Notes under the pieces: generated by a model
The model's input: only the letters and a program-made list of their open reading frames with translations
The model's database searches: none
What the model was told of the DNA's origin: nothing
Part shown: positions 1-7,712 of the stretch, piece after piece
Layout of the letters: each line of letters starts with the position of its first letter
How positions within the stretch are numbered: the stretch's first letter is position 1
Program-made: the position numbers and the translations under genes
Assembly: GCF_900103665.1 (NCBI RefSeq)
Contig: NZ_FNGY01000006.1
Span: 434,001-498,000, forward strand
Reading direction: 5' to 3'
DNA: 64,000 nt
DNA from: Pedobacter steynii
GTDB lineage: Bacteria; Bacteroidota; Bacteroidia; Sphingobacteriales; Sphingobacteriaceae

Positions 1-768
1 AGAGCAAGCCAACATAAATGATTCTGCATCTGCTTTAGATGGAGTACCTGGAATTTGAACAGCACCAACACCGGCAGTACCTTCATTAGCCCTTTTTCCT
101 CCACAGCTGTAAGCGCGGTTCATGTAATCTGTATGACGGAAACCAATACAATGGCCTACTTCATGCTGCAATACAGAAGTCAAATACAGCAGGTTTGGAT
201 TCGTACCATAAGCATTCACATTGGTGTTCATTTTAACCTGGTTGAAGGGTTGTCCTGAAGAAGTTGGGAAGCCGGCTGAGCCTAAAGTAATGTAGCCTCC
301 GCTAGGTCCTTCATTAAAACCGAAAACGTCAATGTTTCCAACAGTTCCGGTAGTTGCTCTCTGGAAAGTCAGTTGCAATCCCAATGCATTGTACCTGGTA
401 ATCATCTGGTCAACAGCATCGCTGTAAACCTGTGGCAGGTTGGTCACCGAGATGGTAATTACCCTGGGAAGACCGGTTACTAAATTGGTAGTTCTGTACT
501 GCTCTGTTTCAGCAATGCTTAAATTGGCACCTTTTGATGTGTTTGAGAGGTTATCATCAGTTAAAAGAATATCTCCTTCCACTAAATAGCCGCCTTCTAC
601 TTTCCTTGCGCCATCAATACTGAAGCCCAGGGAAGTAATTTTTGACAAAGTAGTTTTAGAGATTTCTTCATTGCTTGTCGTTTCTACCGCATCTTTTTTC
701 GTACAGGCGAACATAGATACAGTAAGCGCGCCGATTAAGGCAAGCGCCAGCAGGTTTTTTCTTTTCAT
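1..768 (-). CDS. M57-type (HEIGH-like) secreted zinc metalloprotease, 3' end outside window
   Basis: Partial gene; 256 residues are visible and the frame is open at the window edge. The N-terminus is a lipoprotein signal peptide ending in SMFAC (Cys22), so the enzyme should be anchored to a membrane after export. Residues 202-214 read HEVGHCIGFRHTD, an extended HExxHxxGxxHxD zinc motif of metzincin type that fits the M57 dual-action HEIGH peptidases; His202, His206 and His212 would bind zinc and Glu203 would be the catalytic base. A domain of about 100 residues precedes the catalytic part. The start ATG at 766-768 gives MKRKN. It lies downstream of the LysR gene on the same strand with a 203-base gap, so it probably has its own promoter. 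Substrate unknown. Confidence 0.85.
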   Translation of the reverse strand, partial: MKRKNLLALALIGALTVSMFACTKKDAVETTSNEEISKTTLSKITSLGFSIDGARKVEGGYLVEGDILLTDDNLSNTSKGANLSIAETEQYRTTNLVTGLPRVITISVTNLPQVYSDAVDQMITRYNALGLQLTFQRATTGTVGNIDVFGFNEGPSGGYITLGSAGFPTSSGQPFNQVKMNTNVNAYGTNPNLLYLTSVLQHEVGHCIGFRHTDYMNRAYSCGGKRANEGTAGVGAVQIPGTPSKADAESFMLACS

Positions 769-971
769 AAATTTAAGTTTTTCATAAATATTATGGTGCA
801 GCTAGTAGATCTTTGATTAAATTAGAATTCTTTTTTTTGTAATCAAAATATTACAAATAGAATATTCTTATTTATAATGATTATTGAGGCGATAAGTTGT
901 TTTAAGTAGCTTTTTTGCTTTTTAAGTATTGTATTTTACTGATTATAAAGAATAAAGTTTTGATGTTTTGT

Positions 972-1823
972 TTAGTACATTTCTATAAAAGCCTGTAGCA
1001 AAGGATCCTGGTTTCTGTTCTTTCTGTAAATAATCATGGTTGTGGTACTGCCCAGTTCTTTACCAATAGAAAAGGTTCTTAGCTTTCTGTTTGGATAATA
1101 CTGTTCAATCAATTCCAGGGGTAATATGGTAATCGCCAAACCTGCTTCTACAAAGTTGACGATGCCTTCCAGAGAATTCACGATGGTGCTTTTATAATTG
1201 ATGATGCCTTTATAGCTCAGCCAGGATTCCAGTCTTGCCCTGTAAACACAACCTTGTTCAAAGACGATGATCTTAACCTGTGCATCCTGTACGATGTCAT
1301 TAAGTGTTTCATATTTACCGGAACTGACGATCACCAACTGCTCTTCTTTGATCAGTCGCTGTTCGAGATCAGTCGAGGTAATGGGAGCGGTGATAAAGGC
1401 GGCATCCAGTTTATAATTCATGACTTCATGGATCAGGTCGGGAGACATGGCCGATTTAAATTCCAGTTCGATATCAGGGTAGGTGGTATTAAAGCGCTGA
1501 ATAAGCTCAGGAACCTTTAAGGCCATAGTGGTTTCAATACAACCTATTTTTAAATGGCCGATGAGCTGATTGCGCTGAGAAAGTTCTCTTTTCGCTGCCT
1601 CTATCAGCTGGCTGATCTGTTTGCAGTAGTGCATCAGTGTTTCGCCGGCAGCAGTGAGCTGTACCTTTTTTGTCCGGGTAAAGAGGGAAACGCCAAATTC
1701 TTCTTCCAGACTTTTAATTCTGGCCGTGACATTAGATTGAACGGTGAAAGTCGCTTCCGCAGCTTTGGTGAAGCTGCCATGTGCAGCTACCGCTTCAAAT
1801 ATTTTGAAATCATTGGTATTCAT
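972..1823 (-). CDS. LysR family transcriptional regulator
   Basis: A 283-residue DNA-binding regulator of normal LysR length. Residues 1-60 form the winged helix-turn-helix (GSFTKAAEA, then SNVTARIKSLEEEFGVSLF), and about 87-283 form the two-lobed periplasmic-binding-protein-like effector domain. The regulator is transcribed away from the AraC-type gene at 1972, sharing a 148-base AT-rich divergent spacer; LysR proteins often control the divergently placed gene, but whether this one does is inference. No transporter or enzyme operon that would hint at the effector is adjacent. The start at 1823 places the helix-turn-helix at the usual distance from the N-terminus. Confidence 0.9.
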   Translation of the reverse strand: MNTNDFKIFEAVAAHGSFTKAAEATFTVQSNVTARIKSLEEEFGVSLFTRTKKVQLTAAGETLMHYCKQISQLIEAAKRELSQRNQLIGHLKIGCIETTMALKVPELIQRFNTTYPDIELEFKSAMSPDLIHEVMNYKLDAAFITAPITSTDLEQRLIKEEQLVIVSSGKYETLNDIVQDAQVKIIVFEQGCVYRARLESWLSYKGIINYKSTIVNSLEGIVNFVEAGLAITILPLELIEQYYPNRKLRTFSIGKELGSTTTMIIYRKNRNQDPLLQAFIEMY

Positions 1824-1971
1824 GTTTAATTACTGATTGTGATTTAGGTATTATATTGAAATCATTTTTTAAGATTAATATAGGAATTAATATTTGAATT
1901 ATCATAAAAGTAGCTGTTGCGGAAGCGTGACTTTTTTGATAACATTGTAGTCCTCCTGATCTCTTGCTGTA

Positions 1972-3156
1972 ATGAACCTACTGTGCATTATCTTACTCTC
2001 ACTTTCTACCATTAATAGCCTGACCTTAATTTTTAAACCTGAGAATCCATATTTAAAAAATAAGATGCTCGGCATCTCTCTTTTTTGCTATAATATCTCT
2101 CTATTGGTTTATTTTCTATGGTTTGAGAATGGGTATATCGTTGACCATCCTCATTCGCTTCGCAGCATGAGCCCTTTGATGTATTTAAATGCGCCATTCT
2201 TTTTCTTCTATATCAGGAATTCACTGAAGAATATAAATGGGCTAAAAAAAGCCGATTACCTGCATTTTATTCCTGCATTCGTTCATTTTTTGGATTTAAT
2301 CCCTTTTTATTTACTGTCCTTTGAGGAGAAACAGGAGATTGCTAAAGCGATATTTTTGAACAAAAATTTATTGTATTATGTCGGATCGGGATTGATTCCG
2401 ATCTCCTTTCATTACCTCTTCCGACTTGCATTGCAATTGATTTATTTCTGTTACTGTGTTTACCTGCTGAAAAAGCTGCGGCCTCAGCTGATGACCCTGA
2501 TGAATAAAGAAAAGCTGGGGAACTGGTTGTTTATTTCTCTGGTTTTAATGGGAGGGGTGGCGGTCAGCAACTTCTTTTATATGATTGCCTGTTATTTTGG
2601 CGAAAATCAGCATCAGCTCTCCGGGGCAAAGCTTATTTTTTCCAGTATGGGGACTTTGGGCATCCTCTGCCTTAACCTCTATATAAATTTCAATCCTGAA
2701 CGGGTTTATGGGTACTTTAATAAAGACGCAGATCAAAAAAATGCTGAAAAGGAGTCCATCGTCAAAACAAGCGCTTTGGAAAATCCGGTAATTGCTGAAA
2801 TCAAAGACACTGATCTTTTGTTGGAAAAAATCAGATATGCTTTGCATGAGGAGCAGGTTTTTCTAAATAAAGGAATTACGATTGTTGATTTTGGGAAAAG
2901 AATCGGCGTTTCTCCTAAGCTCTTGTCTACAGTTATTAACCGGAAATTTGAAACCAATTTTAACGAGCTGATCAATAATTACCGTGTTGACTATGCAAAA
3001 GACCTTCTGGAAAAAAATATTTTGGAACGTTATTCCATTGAAGGCTTAGCTAACATGGCAGGATTTAACTCAAGGATAACATTTTTCAATGTGTTTAAGA
3101 AGAAAGAGGGGCTGAGTCCAAGTGAATACCTAAAAAGGTCTATAACTGTTGATTAG
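1972..3156 (+). CDS. AraC family regulator with membrane-embedded N-terminal half
   Basis: A 394-residue protein. The first ~240 residues consist of about seven hydrophobic segments (for example MNLLCIILLSLS, then segments near 35-50, 70-80, 125-160 and 185-235), followed by a charged linker. The C-terminal ~100 residues are an AraC double helix-turn-helix: first HTH around ITIVDFGKRIGVSPKLLS, second around YSIEGLANMAGFNSRITFFN, ending in the typical FKKKEGLSPSEYLK. This architecture, common in Bacteroidota, suggests a one-component sensor that binds DNA from the inner membrane. The ligand is unknown. The gene is divergent from the LysR gene and ends in a hairpin-rich spacer. Confidence 0.88.
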   Translation: MNLLCIILLSLSTINSLTLIFKPENPYLKNKMLGISLFCYNISLLVYFLWFENGYIVDHPHSLRSMSPLMYLNAPFFFFYIRNSLKNINGLKKADYLHFIPAFVHFLDLIPFYLLSFEEKQEIAKAIFLNKNLLYYVGSGLIPISFHYLFRLALQLIYFCYCVYLLKKLRPQLMTLMNKEKLGNWLFISLVLMGGVAVSNFFYMIACYFGENQHQLSGAKLIFSSMGTLGILCLNLYINFNPERVYGYFNKDADQKNAEKESIVKTSALENPVIAEIKDTDLLLEKIRYALHEEQVFLNKGITIVDFGKRIGVSPKLLSTVINRKFETNFNELINNYRVDYAKDLLEKNILERYSIEGLANMAGFNSRITFFNVFKKKEGLSPSEYLKRSITVD

Positions 3157-3358
3157 TCAGGTTTTTAGCTACTTATTTTTGGAATATTTACAGTCTTTAT
3201 CTTGTTTCATATTCGGTTTTTGAAACCATAACCGGTTGCAGCTTCATTTTATTTTACGGTATTTAGTGTCGTCAAAGGCAAAAGCGCCGGGGGGAGCTTT
3301 TTGCCTGGACAATGAAAACAATAGTTACAGAAGCTTATCATATGACGCGCTCAACGTC

Positions 3359-3389
3359 GCAGCCGGAGTTCCTTCGGCTGCTTTTTTTT
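3359..3389 (+). terminator. rho-independent terminator of the AraC gene
   Basis: Stem GCAGCCG (3359-3365), a 9-base loop, stem CGGCTGC (3375-3381), then eight T residues (3382-3389). It lies 200 bases after the AraC stop codon and points in its direction. Confidence 0.8.
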
Positions 3390-3446
3390 GCGTTTATTTC
3401 TTGTCAATCTGGTGATGTTTCATTTAGCTTCAGGGGGAGGCTAAAG

Positions 3447-3474
3447 TTGAAGGCAGCAATGTTGCTGCCTTCAA
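3447..3474. repeat. perfect 13-bp inverted repeat, probable tyrosinase operon hairpin
   Basis: TTGAAGGCAGCAA (3447-3459) and its exact complement TTGCTGCCTTCAA (3462-3474) are separated by two bases. It sits 35 bases beyond the tyrosinase stop codon. No T-tract follows on either strand, so it may stabilise the 3' end of the mRNA rather than terminate it by itself. Confidence 0.6.
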
Positions 3475-3509
3475 TGAATTTTGCGCCCGGCGGGCGGGCT
3501 AAACCTGGA

Positions 3510-5144
3510 TTATATAATTTCCAGATGGAATCCGGTAACCGGTTTTTCCAGCGCATTTAACAGCTTGCTTTTATTGGTGCCGTTGATGAATCCATCTCTG
3601 CCGTGTATTTCAATTTCTACATGTTCGTAAGGGTTCTCATTCAAGGCAGAAAAAAGCTTAGTTTCTATTATAGGAAGTTTAAAGAATGCTTTTACTTCCA
3701 GGTGTGTCTGGCAATTGGCACAGAATTGTGAATTCCAGCGGCTCAGTATGGCTTCTGTTCCAAGATGAAGTTTTTCTCCGTTCACATTCATGAATGCGGA
3801 TACGGTAAAAGAACCCCTGATGGGCGCTTTATTAATTTTGCTGACCTTGATAATTCTGCTGGGGAATTCGTCTTGTTTTTTCGCCAAAAAGAGACTTGCA
3901 TGATCATCCATGGAACCCTGACTATAGGTGTAGCCTAATTGGGTTTCAATATTGATGCAATCTTTAGAGTTGTAATAGTCTGTTTCATTCTTTTTAAAAG
4001 GCTCCAGCGGACTGTCCAGTGTTAACCAGGTATTCGGTGCAAATCCCGGTGTAGGTCCTTGATTGTCAATAGTGTTTGTTCCAGGATATTCCGGAATGAT
4101 CTCCAGTGCATCTGTAGCACCGTGTTTTTTCTGCCACAACCAGAACACCCGGTCAATATTGCAATGGTGAAAATAAAAGATCGGATCAAGCGCTGCAGTA
4201 TCGTTTTCGCCCATATCCCCATTTGCTCCCGGAATGGGCGATTTATTATAACTGGGGATGTCACAGCCTCCAACAGCAAGATGGATGCTGTTATGTGGTG
4301 ATTCCAGAGAAACAACGGCCTTAAAATTGGGATCATCGACCATTGGTTTGCCGGTTACAGGATCAATCGTCTGGCGCTCCCCATTCCATTGGGCAGCTGA
4401 GCTGGTATTCGAGAAGACGGTAAAATTGGGCGCGTCCAGGCAATCTTTGAACTTCTGAACCAGATTGGTCGGAATGGTCACTTTGTTGACTACAATATGG
4501 GAGTTGAGCCAGTCTTTTACGTTGTTATTGAGTATTTTAACGTTATCCTCATACTTAGGGAACAGCGCATTATGTGCATGTGTCGCTGCGATATCGTTTG
4601 GTCCCATCAGACCAGACAATGGATAACGTTTGGTTTCGTAATTTTTCGGTTTGGAATAATCCGCTGAGGGGTCCTGACTGATGTTGTCGGTAATGTTCCT
4701 TGGAAACACAAAAGAACGTAAAGGGTTAGCGATCGTTTCGTTGTCCAGAACGAAATTTTCATCGGTTAAGCAAGATGGAATCCCATAGAGAATGCTGCTT
4801 TCATCGGTTTCATCCCAGTAAGGCAGCACTACATCCGCACAACCTGCAATACTTTGTAAAGCCCGTTCCAGTCTGAGCAGGTAAACGCGGTGCCAGGTTG
4901 GAAACAGTATATTCCCGTGGTTACAGTAGCCACCCCAGTAACTGGCGTTGCCCCAGCCTCCACCGCGGAATGGCTCCCCATGGTATCCACCGATTTTAAA
5001 GAAGGAATTGTCGTCAGTATAGTCGAGTTCTTTGATGCCTTTCCAGGCCCTCATCAAGTTTTCCAGGGGTTCTTTAATCCCGTTTGTGTAGTCTATCTGA
5101 AGGTCAATCAAAGAACGTCTGGTTTTTAATTTTGGAGTTGTCAT
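3510..5144 (-). CDS. tyrosinase (type-3 dicopper polyphenol oxidase)
   Basis: A 544-residue oxidase expected to hydroxylate monophenols and oxidise catechols to quinones using a paired copper centre. The CuA ligands are visible as His55 (YHGEPF), His76 and His85 (NHGNILFPTWHR), and the CuB ligands as His284 and His288 (PHNSIHL) and the HH pair 326-327 in the DPIFYFHHCNIDRVFW motif. Cys74-x-His76 matches the Cys-x-His thioether arrangement of fungal tyrosinases. About 180 residues follow the CuB site, with a CxxC (FCANCQTH) and a beta-rich end, resembling a C-terminal shielding domain. No signal peptide is seen, so it is predicted to be cytoplasmic. It is the last gene of a three-gene leftward operon with a 16-base gap to the preceding membrane protein. 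Hydroxylase versus catechol-oxidase activity cannot be told from the sequence. Confidence 0.93.
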   Translation of the reverse strand: MTTPKLKTRRSLIDLQIDYTNGIKEPLENLMRAWKGIKELDYTDDNSFFKIGGYHGEPFRGGGWGNASYWGGYCNHGNILFPTWHRVYLLRLERALQSIAGCADVVLPYWDETDESSILYGIPSCLTDENFVLDNETIANPLRSFVFPRNITDNISQDPSADYSKPKNYETKRYPLSGLMGPNDIAATHAHNALFPKYEDNVKILNNNVKDWLNSHIVVNKVTIPTNLVQKFKDCLDAPNFTVFSNTSSAAQWNGERQTIDPVTGKPMVDDPNFKAVVSLESPHNSIHLAVGGCDIPSYNKSPIPGANGDMGENDTAALDPIFYFHHCNIDRVFWLWQKKHGATDALEIIPEYPGTNTIDNQGPTPGFAPNTWLTLDSPLEPFKKNETDYYNSKDCINIETQLGYTYSQGSMDDHASLFLAKKQDEFPSRIIKVSKINKAPIRGSFTVSAFMNVNGEKLHLGTEAILSRWNSQFCANCQTHLEVKAFFKLPIIETKLFSALNENPYEHVEIEIHGRDGFINGTNKSKLLNALEKPVTGFHLEII

Positions 5145-5160
5145 AGCGTTAATTTTTAAA

Positions 5161-5628
5161 TTATACTCGTTTAAAATTAGTTAAGGGTATACGGATATTG
5201 GAAAAGTTGTTGAGCAGTGAACCTGAAATGATCAGGATCATGCCAGTTACAGAAAGCCACTGTGCCAAAGGGAAAAATACTTTGCCCGATAAAATGACCA
5301 CAGCCCCTGCCAGACTGATCAGGAAAGGTAGGTATCCTTTTTGAGGGGTTTTTCTCCACAGCATCACCAGGTGAACGGCTAAGAAAGCCATTAAGACGGG
5401 AAATAACCAGGGCATATAAGGCAGCCTTGCAAGCCCGATGCTTCCGAACATGCTCATGTATATCGCCCAGCAGAAGGGACATTTTGGGAAAAAGGCGATC
5501 AGAATGCTCATCAATACAGAAGGGAGCACACGTCCTGTTTTTTTAACCCCGGAAAATGACCCGCCCATGCTTTCGTCCTGCGAATTGTGGTGACAATTGC
5601 AGGAACTCATTTCTTTAGAATTACTCAT
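5161..5628 (-). CDS. small four-helix membrane protein with Cys/His metal-binding-like motifs
   Basis: 155 residues. The N-terminus carries SCNCHH (residues 9-14), and the first membrane segment contains KCPFCW; about four hydrophobic segments follow (near 37-60, 70-90, 100-118 and 122-140). It is placed between an unknown protein (37-base gap) and the tyrosinase (16-base gap) in one operon. The CxCHH and CPxC motifs suggest metal or thiol chemistry, and the tyrosinase needs two copper ions per subunit, so a role in copper handling is an attractive inference. The general layout resembles MerC-like proteins, but I cannot assign that family. Confidence 0.7.
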   Translation of the reverse strand: MSNSKEMSSCNCHHNSQDESMGGSFSGVKKTGRVLPSVLMSILIAFFPKCPFCWAIYMSMFGSIGLARLPYMPWLFPVLMAFLAVHLVMLWRKTPQKGYLPFLISLAGAVVILSGKVFFPLAQWLSVTGMILIISGSLLNNFSNIRIPLTNFKRV

Positions 5629-5665
5629 TAGAAATAGGTTTTAGAAGGGTTTGAAGAAAGGATCG

Positions 5666-6088
5666 TTAAGCCTGTGTTTGCAGTATGGCATAAAAGGAAT
5701 ACACCGCTCCGGCCGGACTTGTGATCCCATGATCGCCGGGATGCGGGATTACTCTGGTGACACTGCCTACTAGCGCAGGGAACTGGTCAATACCATTGGG
5801 AATCACCGGAACCTGATAGCATAGGTAGCTGTAAAGCCATGGATCGTCGCCTACTTTACCAAAACCCTGGAACCATAAGGTGGCCGGGTTTCCATATTGA
5901 ATAGAACCTTTCAGTTCCAGGTTCCAGCCATTGCCGCCGATGTTTCCTGAAATACTATTGTCGTCAGCGATGTTGATTTGCAGGAGCGCCCTGCCTTCTT
6001 CAAGGAGGTCGAAATCTGTTGTGATGGCGGGATTGTTTTTTAAGCTTCTGTAAGTCCAGATGCTTGTTTTTGAGATAGCGTTAGTCAT
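5666..6088 (-). CDS. hypothetical protein, first gene of the tyrosinase operon
   Basis: 140 residues without a signal peptide or membrane segment, rich in Gly, aromatic and beta-forming residues (FQGFGKVGDDPWLYSY). I do not recognise the family. The sequence looks like a compact beta-barrel or lipocalin-like fold, but that is only an impression from its pattern. It is followed on the same strand by the Cys-rich membrane protein and the tyrosinase with gaps of 37 and 16 bases, so it is probably co-expressed with them. It could be a tyrosinase partner or a phenolic-ligand binding protein; nothing in the sequence proves either. Confidence 0.75.
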   Translation of the reverse strand: MTNAISKTSIWTYRSLKNNPAITTDFDLLEEGRALLQINIADDNSISGNIGGNGWNLELKGSIQYGNPATLWFQGFGKVGDDPWLYSYLCYQVPVIPNGIDQFPALVGSVTRVIPHPGDHGITSPAGAVYSFYAILQTQA

Positions 6089-6429
6089 AATATTGGTTTT
6101 GAGATGATTAATAATTTACATAGGATGTTGTTTATTTAATGAAGATAAGCATTTATTTATAAGTAAATATTCTGAATGAAAAATGAATAGATTTCAAGAT
6201 GTAATGAATAATTTTTGTTCATTATCTGTGGTTTTATTAATCAGATTTTCTCTTTTTAATGTTGTTGATGTCAAGGCTAAAGGTCTTTTAGTTGCAGATG
6301 TCTCAAATAGCCCCTGAAAATGTCGTGATCGGCCACCTTGTAAACCAGCCTGTTGTCGTAACTTTAGATACCGGGATATGAAACATGCTTAATGATCGTT
6401 TCATCACCTTTTAAAAAAAATATATTCTT
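6089..6429. other. divergent promoter region, no gene
   Basis: 341 bases of AT-rich DNA between the leftward tyrosinase operon and the rightward SRPBCC gene. Promoters for both directions must lie here, but no complete TTTG-N19-TAnnTTTG match was found on either strand. No inverted repeat or small gene stands out. Confidence 0.5.
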
Positions 6430-6870
6430 ATGAAAAAGCTGGAATTTAAAATTTTGATTGATGCCCCACGTGAAAAAGTATGGGATGTGATCATTGGAAA
6501 AGATACTTATCCTCAATGGACTGCTCCTTTTGCAGAAGGATCTAAAGCAGAAACAGATTGGAAGAAAGGAAGTAGAGCGGTGTTCTCAAGTGGGAATGGT
6601 GACGGTATGGTCTCTGAGATTGCAGAAAATATTCCTTATGAGTTTCTGTCCATCCGGCATTTGGGAATGATCACCAACGGAGTGGAGGATCTGGATAGTG
6701 AAGAGATCAAAAAGTGGTCTGGCTCGCTGGAGGATTACAGGCTCCGTGATGTAGGTGGTAAAACAGAATGGAAGGTAGAGATGGATACCGCCGGAGAGTG
6801 GGAAGACTATATGAATAAAACCTGGCCATTGGCACTTCAGAAAGCGAAAGAACTGGCCGAAAAGCCCTGA
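6430..6870 (+). CDS. SRPBCC (START/AHSA1-like) domain protein
   Basis: 146 residues forming one helix-grip domain. It opens with KKLEFKILIDAPREKVWDVI, typical of the family, has a central beta-sheet (VSEIAENIPYEFLSIRHLG) and ends with the long C-terminal helix (ETYMNKTW-type segment near 125-143) that closes the ligand cavity. Proteins of this family bind hydrophobic ligands or act as Hsp90-ATPase activators; the ligand here is unknown. It is probably a single-gene unit, ending at the strong hairpin at 6892-6926. Confidence 0.85.
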   Translation: MKKLEFKILIDAPREKVWDVIIGKDTYPQWTAPFAEGSKAETDWKKGSRAVFSSGNGDGMVSEIAENIPYEFLSIRHLGMITNGVEDLDSEEIKKWSGSLEDYRLRDVGGKTEWKVEMDTAGEWEDYMNKTWPLALQKAKELAEKP

Positions 6871-6891
6871 TTTTTTAGACCCTTGAAATTG

Positions 6892-6926
6892 CATTTAGCA
6901 GCGTCATCAAATGACGCTGCTAAATG
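6892..6926. terminator. bidirectional hairpin between convergent genes
   Basis: A perfect 16-bp stem (CATTTAGCAGCGTCAT at 6892-6907 and its complement at 6911-6926) with a 3-base loop, located between the convergent SRPBCC gene and the lipoprotein gene at 6948-7499. Confidence 0.75.
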
Positions 6927-6947
6927 TAAATATGATTTGGGAACAGG

Positions 6948-7499
6948 CTACTCCCACTTTACGTTCAGGTTGTTGTCCTGAGCGAATGCTTTTCCTTTTT
7001 CTAACAACCGGATGTATTTCTTCTCAAATGCTTCATTGTACTTTTCATCAATTTCCTTGACGATCAGGTCTTTTTGCTCCTGAGTGCCTTTGGCATCACA
7101 TAATTTGGCATAAGCCATATATTCGTTTTTATAGACAGGAAGAACGAGCTCAAAAAGTTCAAGAGCAGCGGTCTTAATCTCTTTTTTAACGCCGCTTTCT
7201 GATAAGGCGTTAATGTCTTTTATACACTTTTCTATATACAGAATCTGATTGCTGATGTTCTTCTGTGCTTCATCTCCGTTTTTCTTGCTGGCCGGTACTC
7301 CCGGAAATTCTTTGGTTTCATCATTGAGCCTTTTGGCAAAGGCAGGGCTGCCAAACTCCCGCAGTATATTGGTGTTGAGTACGGCAATACCGAAAAAACG
7401 ATCTGCAGATTCTGTACAGGCCGTTAGAAACAGCAGCCCGCTAAGTAGGGTGATTAATAAACGATGTGTTGTTGCTTTTTTTAAAATGGAAGTCATCAT
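6948..7499 (-). CDS. hypothetical lipoprotein, helical
   Basis: 183 residues with a lipoprotein signal (hydrophobic segment, then LTACTES; lipidated Cys at about residue 28). The mature part is strongly charged and helical, with Lys/Glu-rich stretches typical of a helical bundle. No enzymatic motif is visible and I do not recognise the family. It stands alone on its strand: the antiporter gene starts divergently 213 bases away, and a hairpin follows its stop codon. Confidence 0.75.
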   Translation of the reverse strand: MMTSILKKATTHRLLITLLSGLLFLTACTESADRFFGIAVLNTNILREFGSPAFAKRLNDETKEFPGVPASKKNGDEAQKNISNQILYIEKCIKDINALSESGVKKEIKTAALELFELVLPVYKNEYMAYAKLCDAKGTQEQKDLIVKEIDEKYNEAFEKKYIRLLEKGKAFAQDNNLNVKWE

Positions 7500-7712
7500 G
7501 CTTTGGTAAATGGGTAAAATATTTGTTTTCTTAGGGGCACAAATTTAAAATTAATTTTTGATCAGCAGCCGGAATAAACCTTATCCGGCCACTGGTTCGG
7601 GTGGGTTTTGGTACAGGTTTTGCAACGCGCTGTCCGACAGCTAAAACGGATCGTTTTTTTTAACGATATTGGTTACAATTCAGCAGCATCACACAAACTT
7701 ATTCTTTAAATA

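Larger units (their letters stand above)
3157..3509. other. hairpin-rich spacer between convergent genes
   Basis: No gene is supported in these 353 bases. The spacer holds three inverted repeats: an imperfect one at 3277-3305 (GGCAAAAGC against GCTTTTTGCC), a terminator at 3359-3389, and a perfect palindrome at 3447-3474. The short open frame starting at 3312 runs into the tyrosinase gene on the opposite strand and has no recognisable features. Confidence 0.6.

Noticed and set aside
3312-3560. 82-codon plus-strand frame after the AraC gene
   Set aside because: It passes through a terminator hairpin and ends inside the tyrosinase gene on the opposite strand; no features of a real protein.
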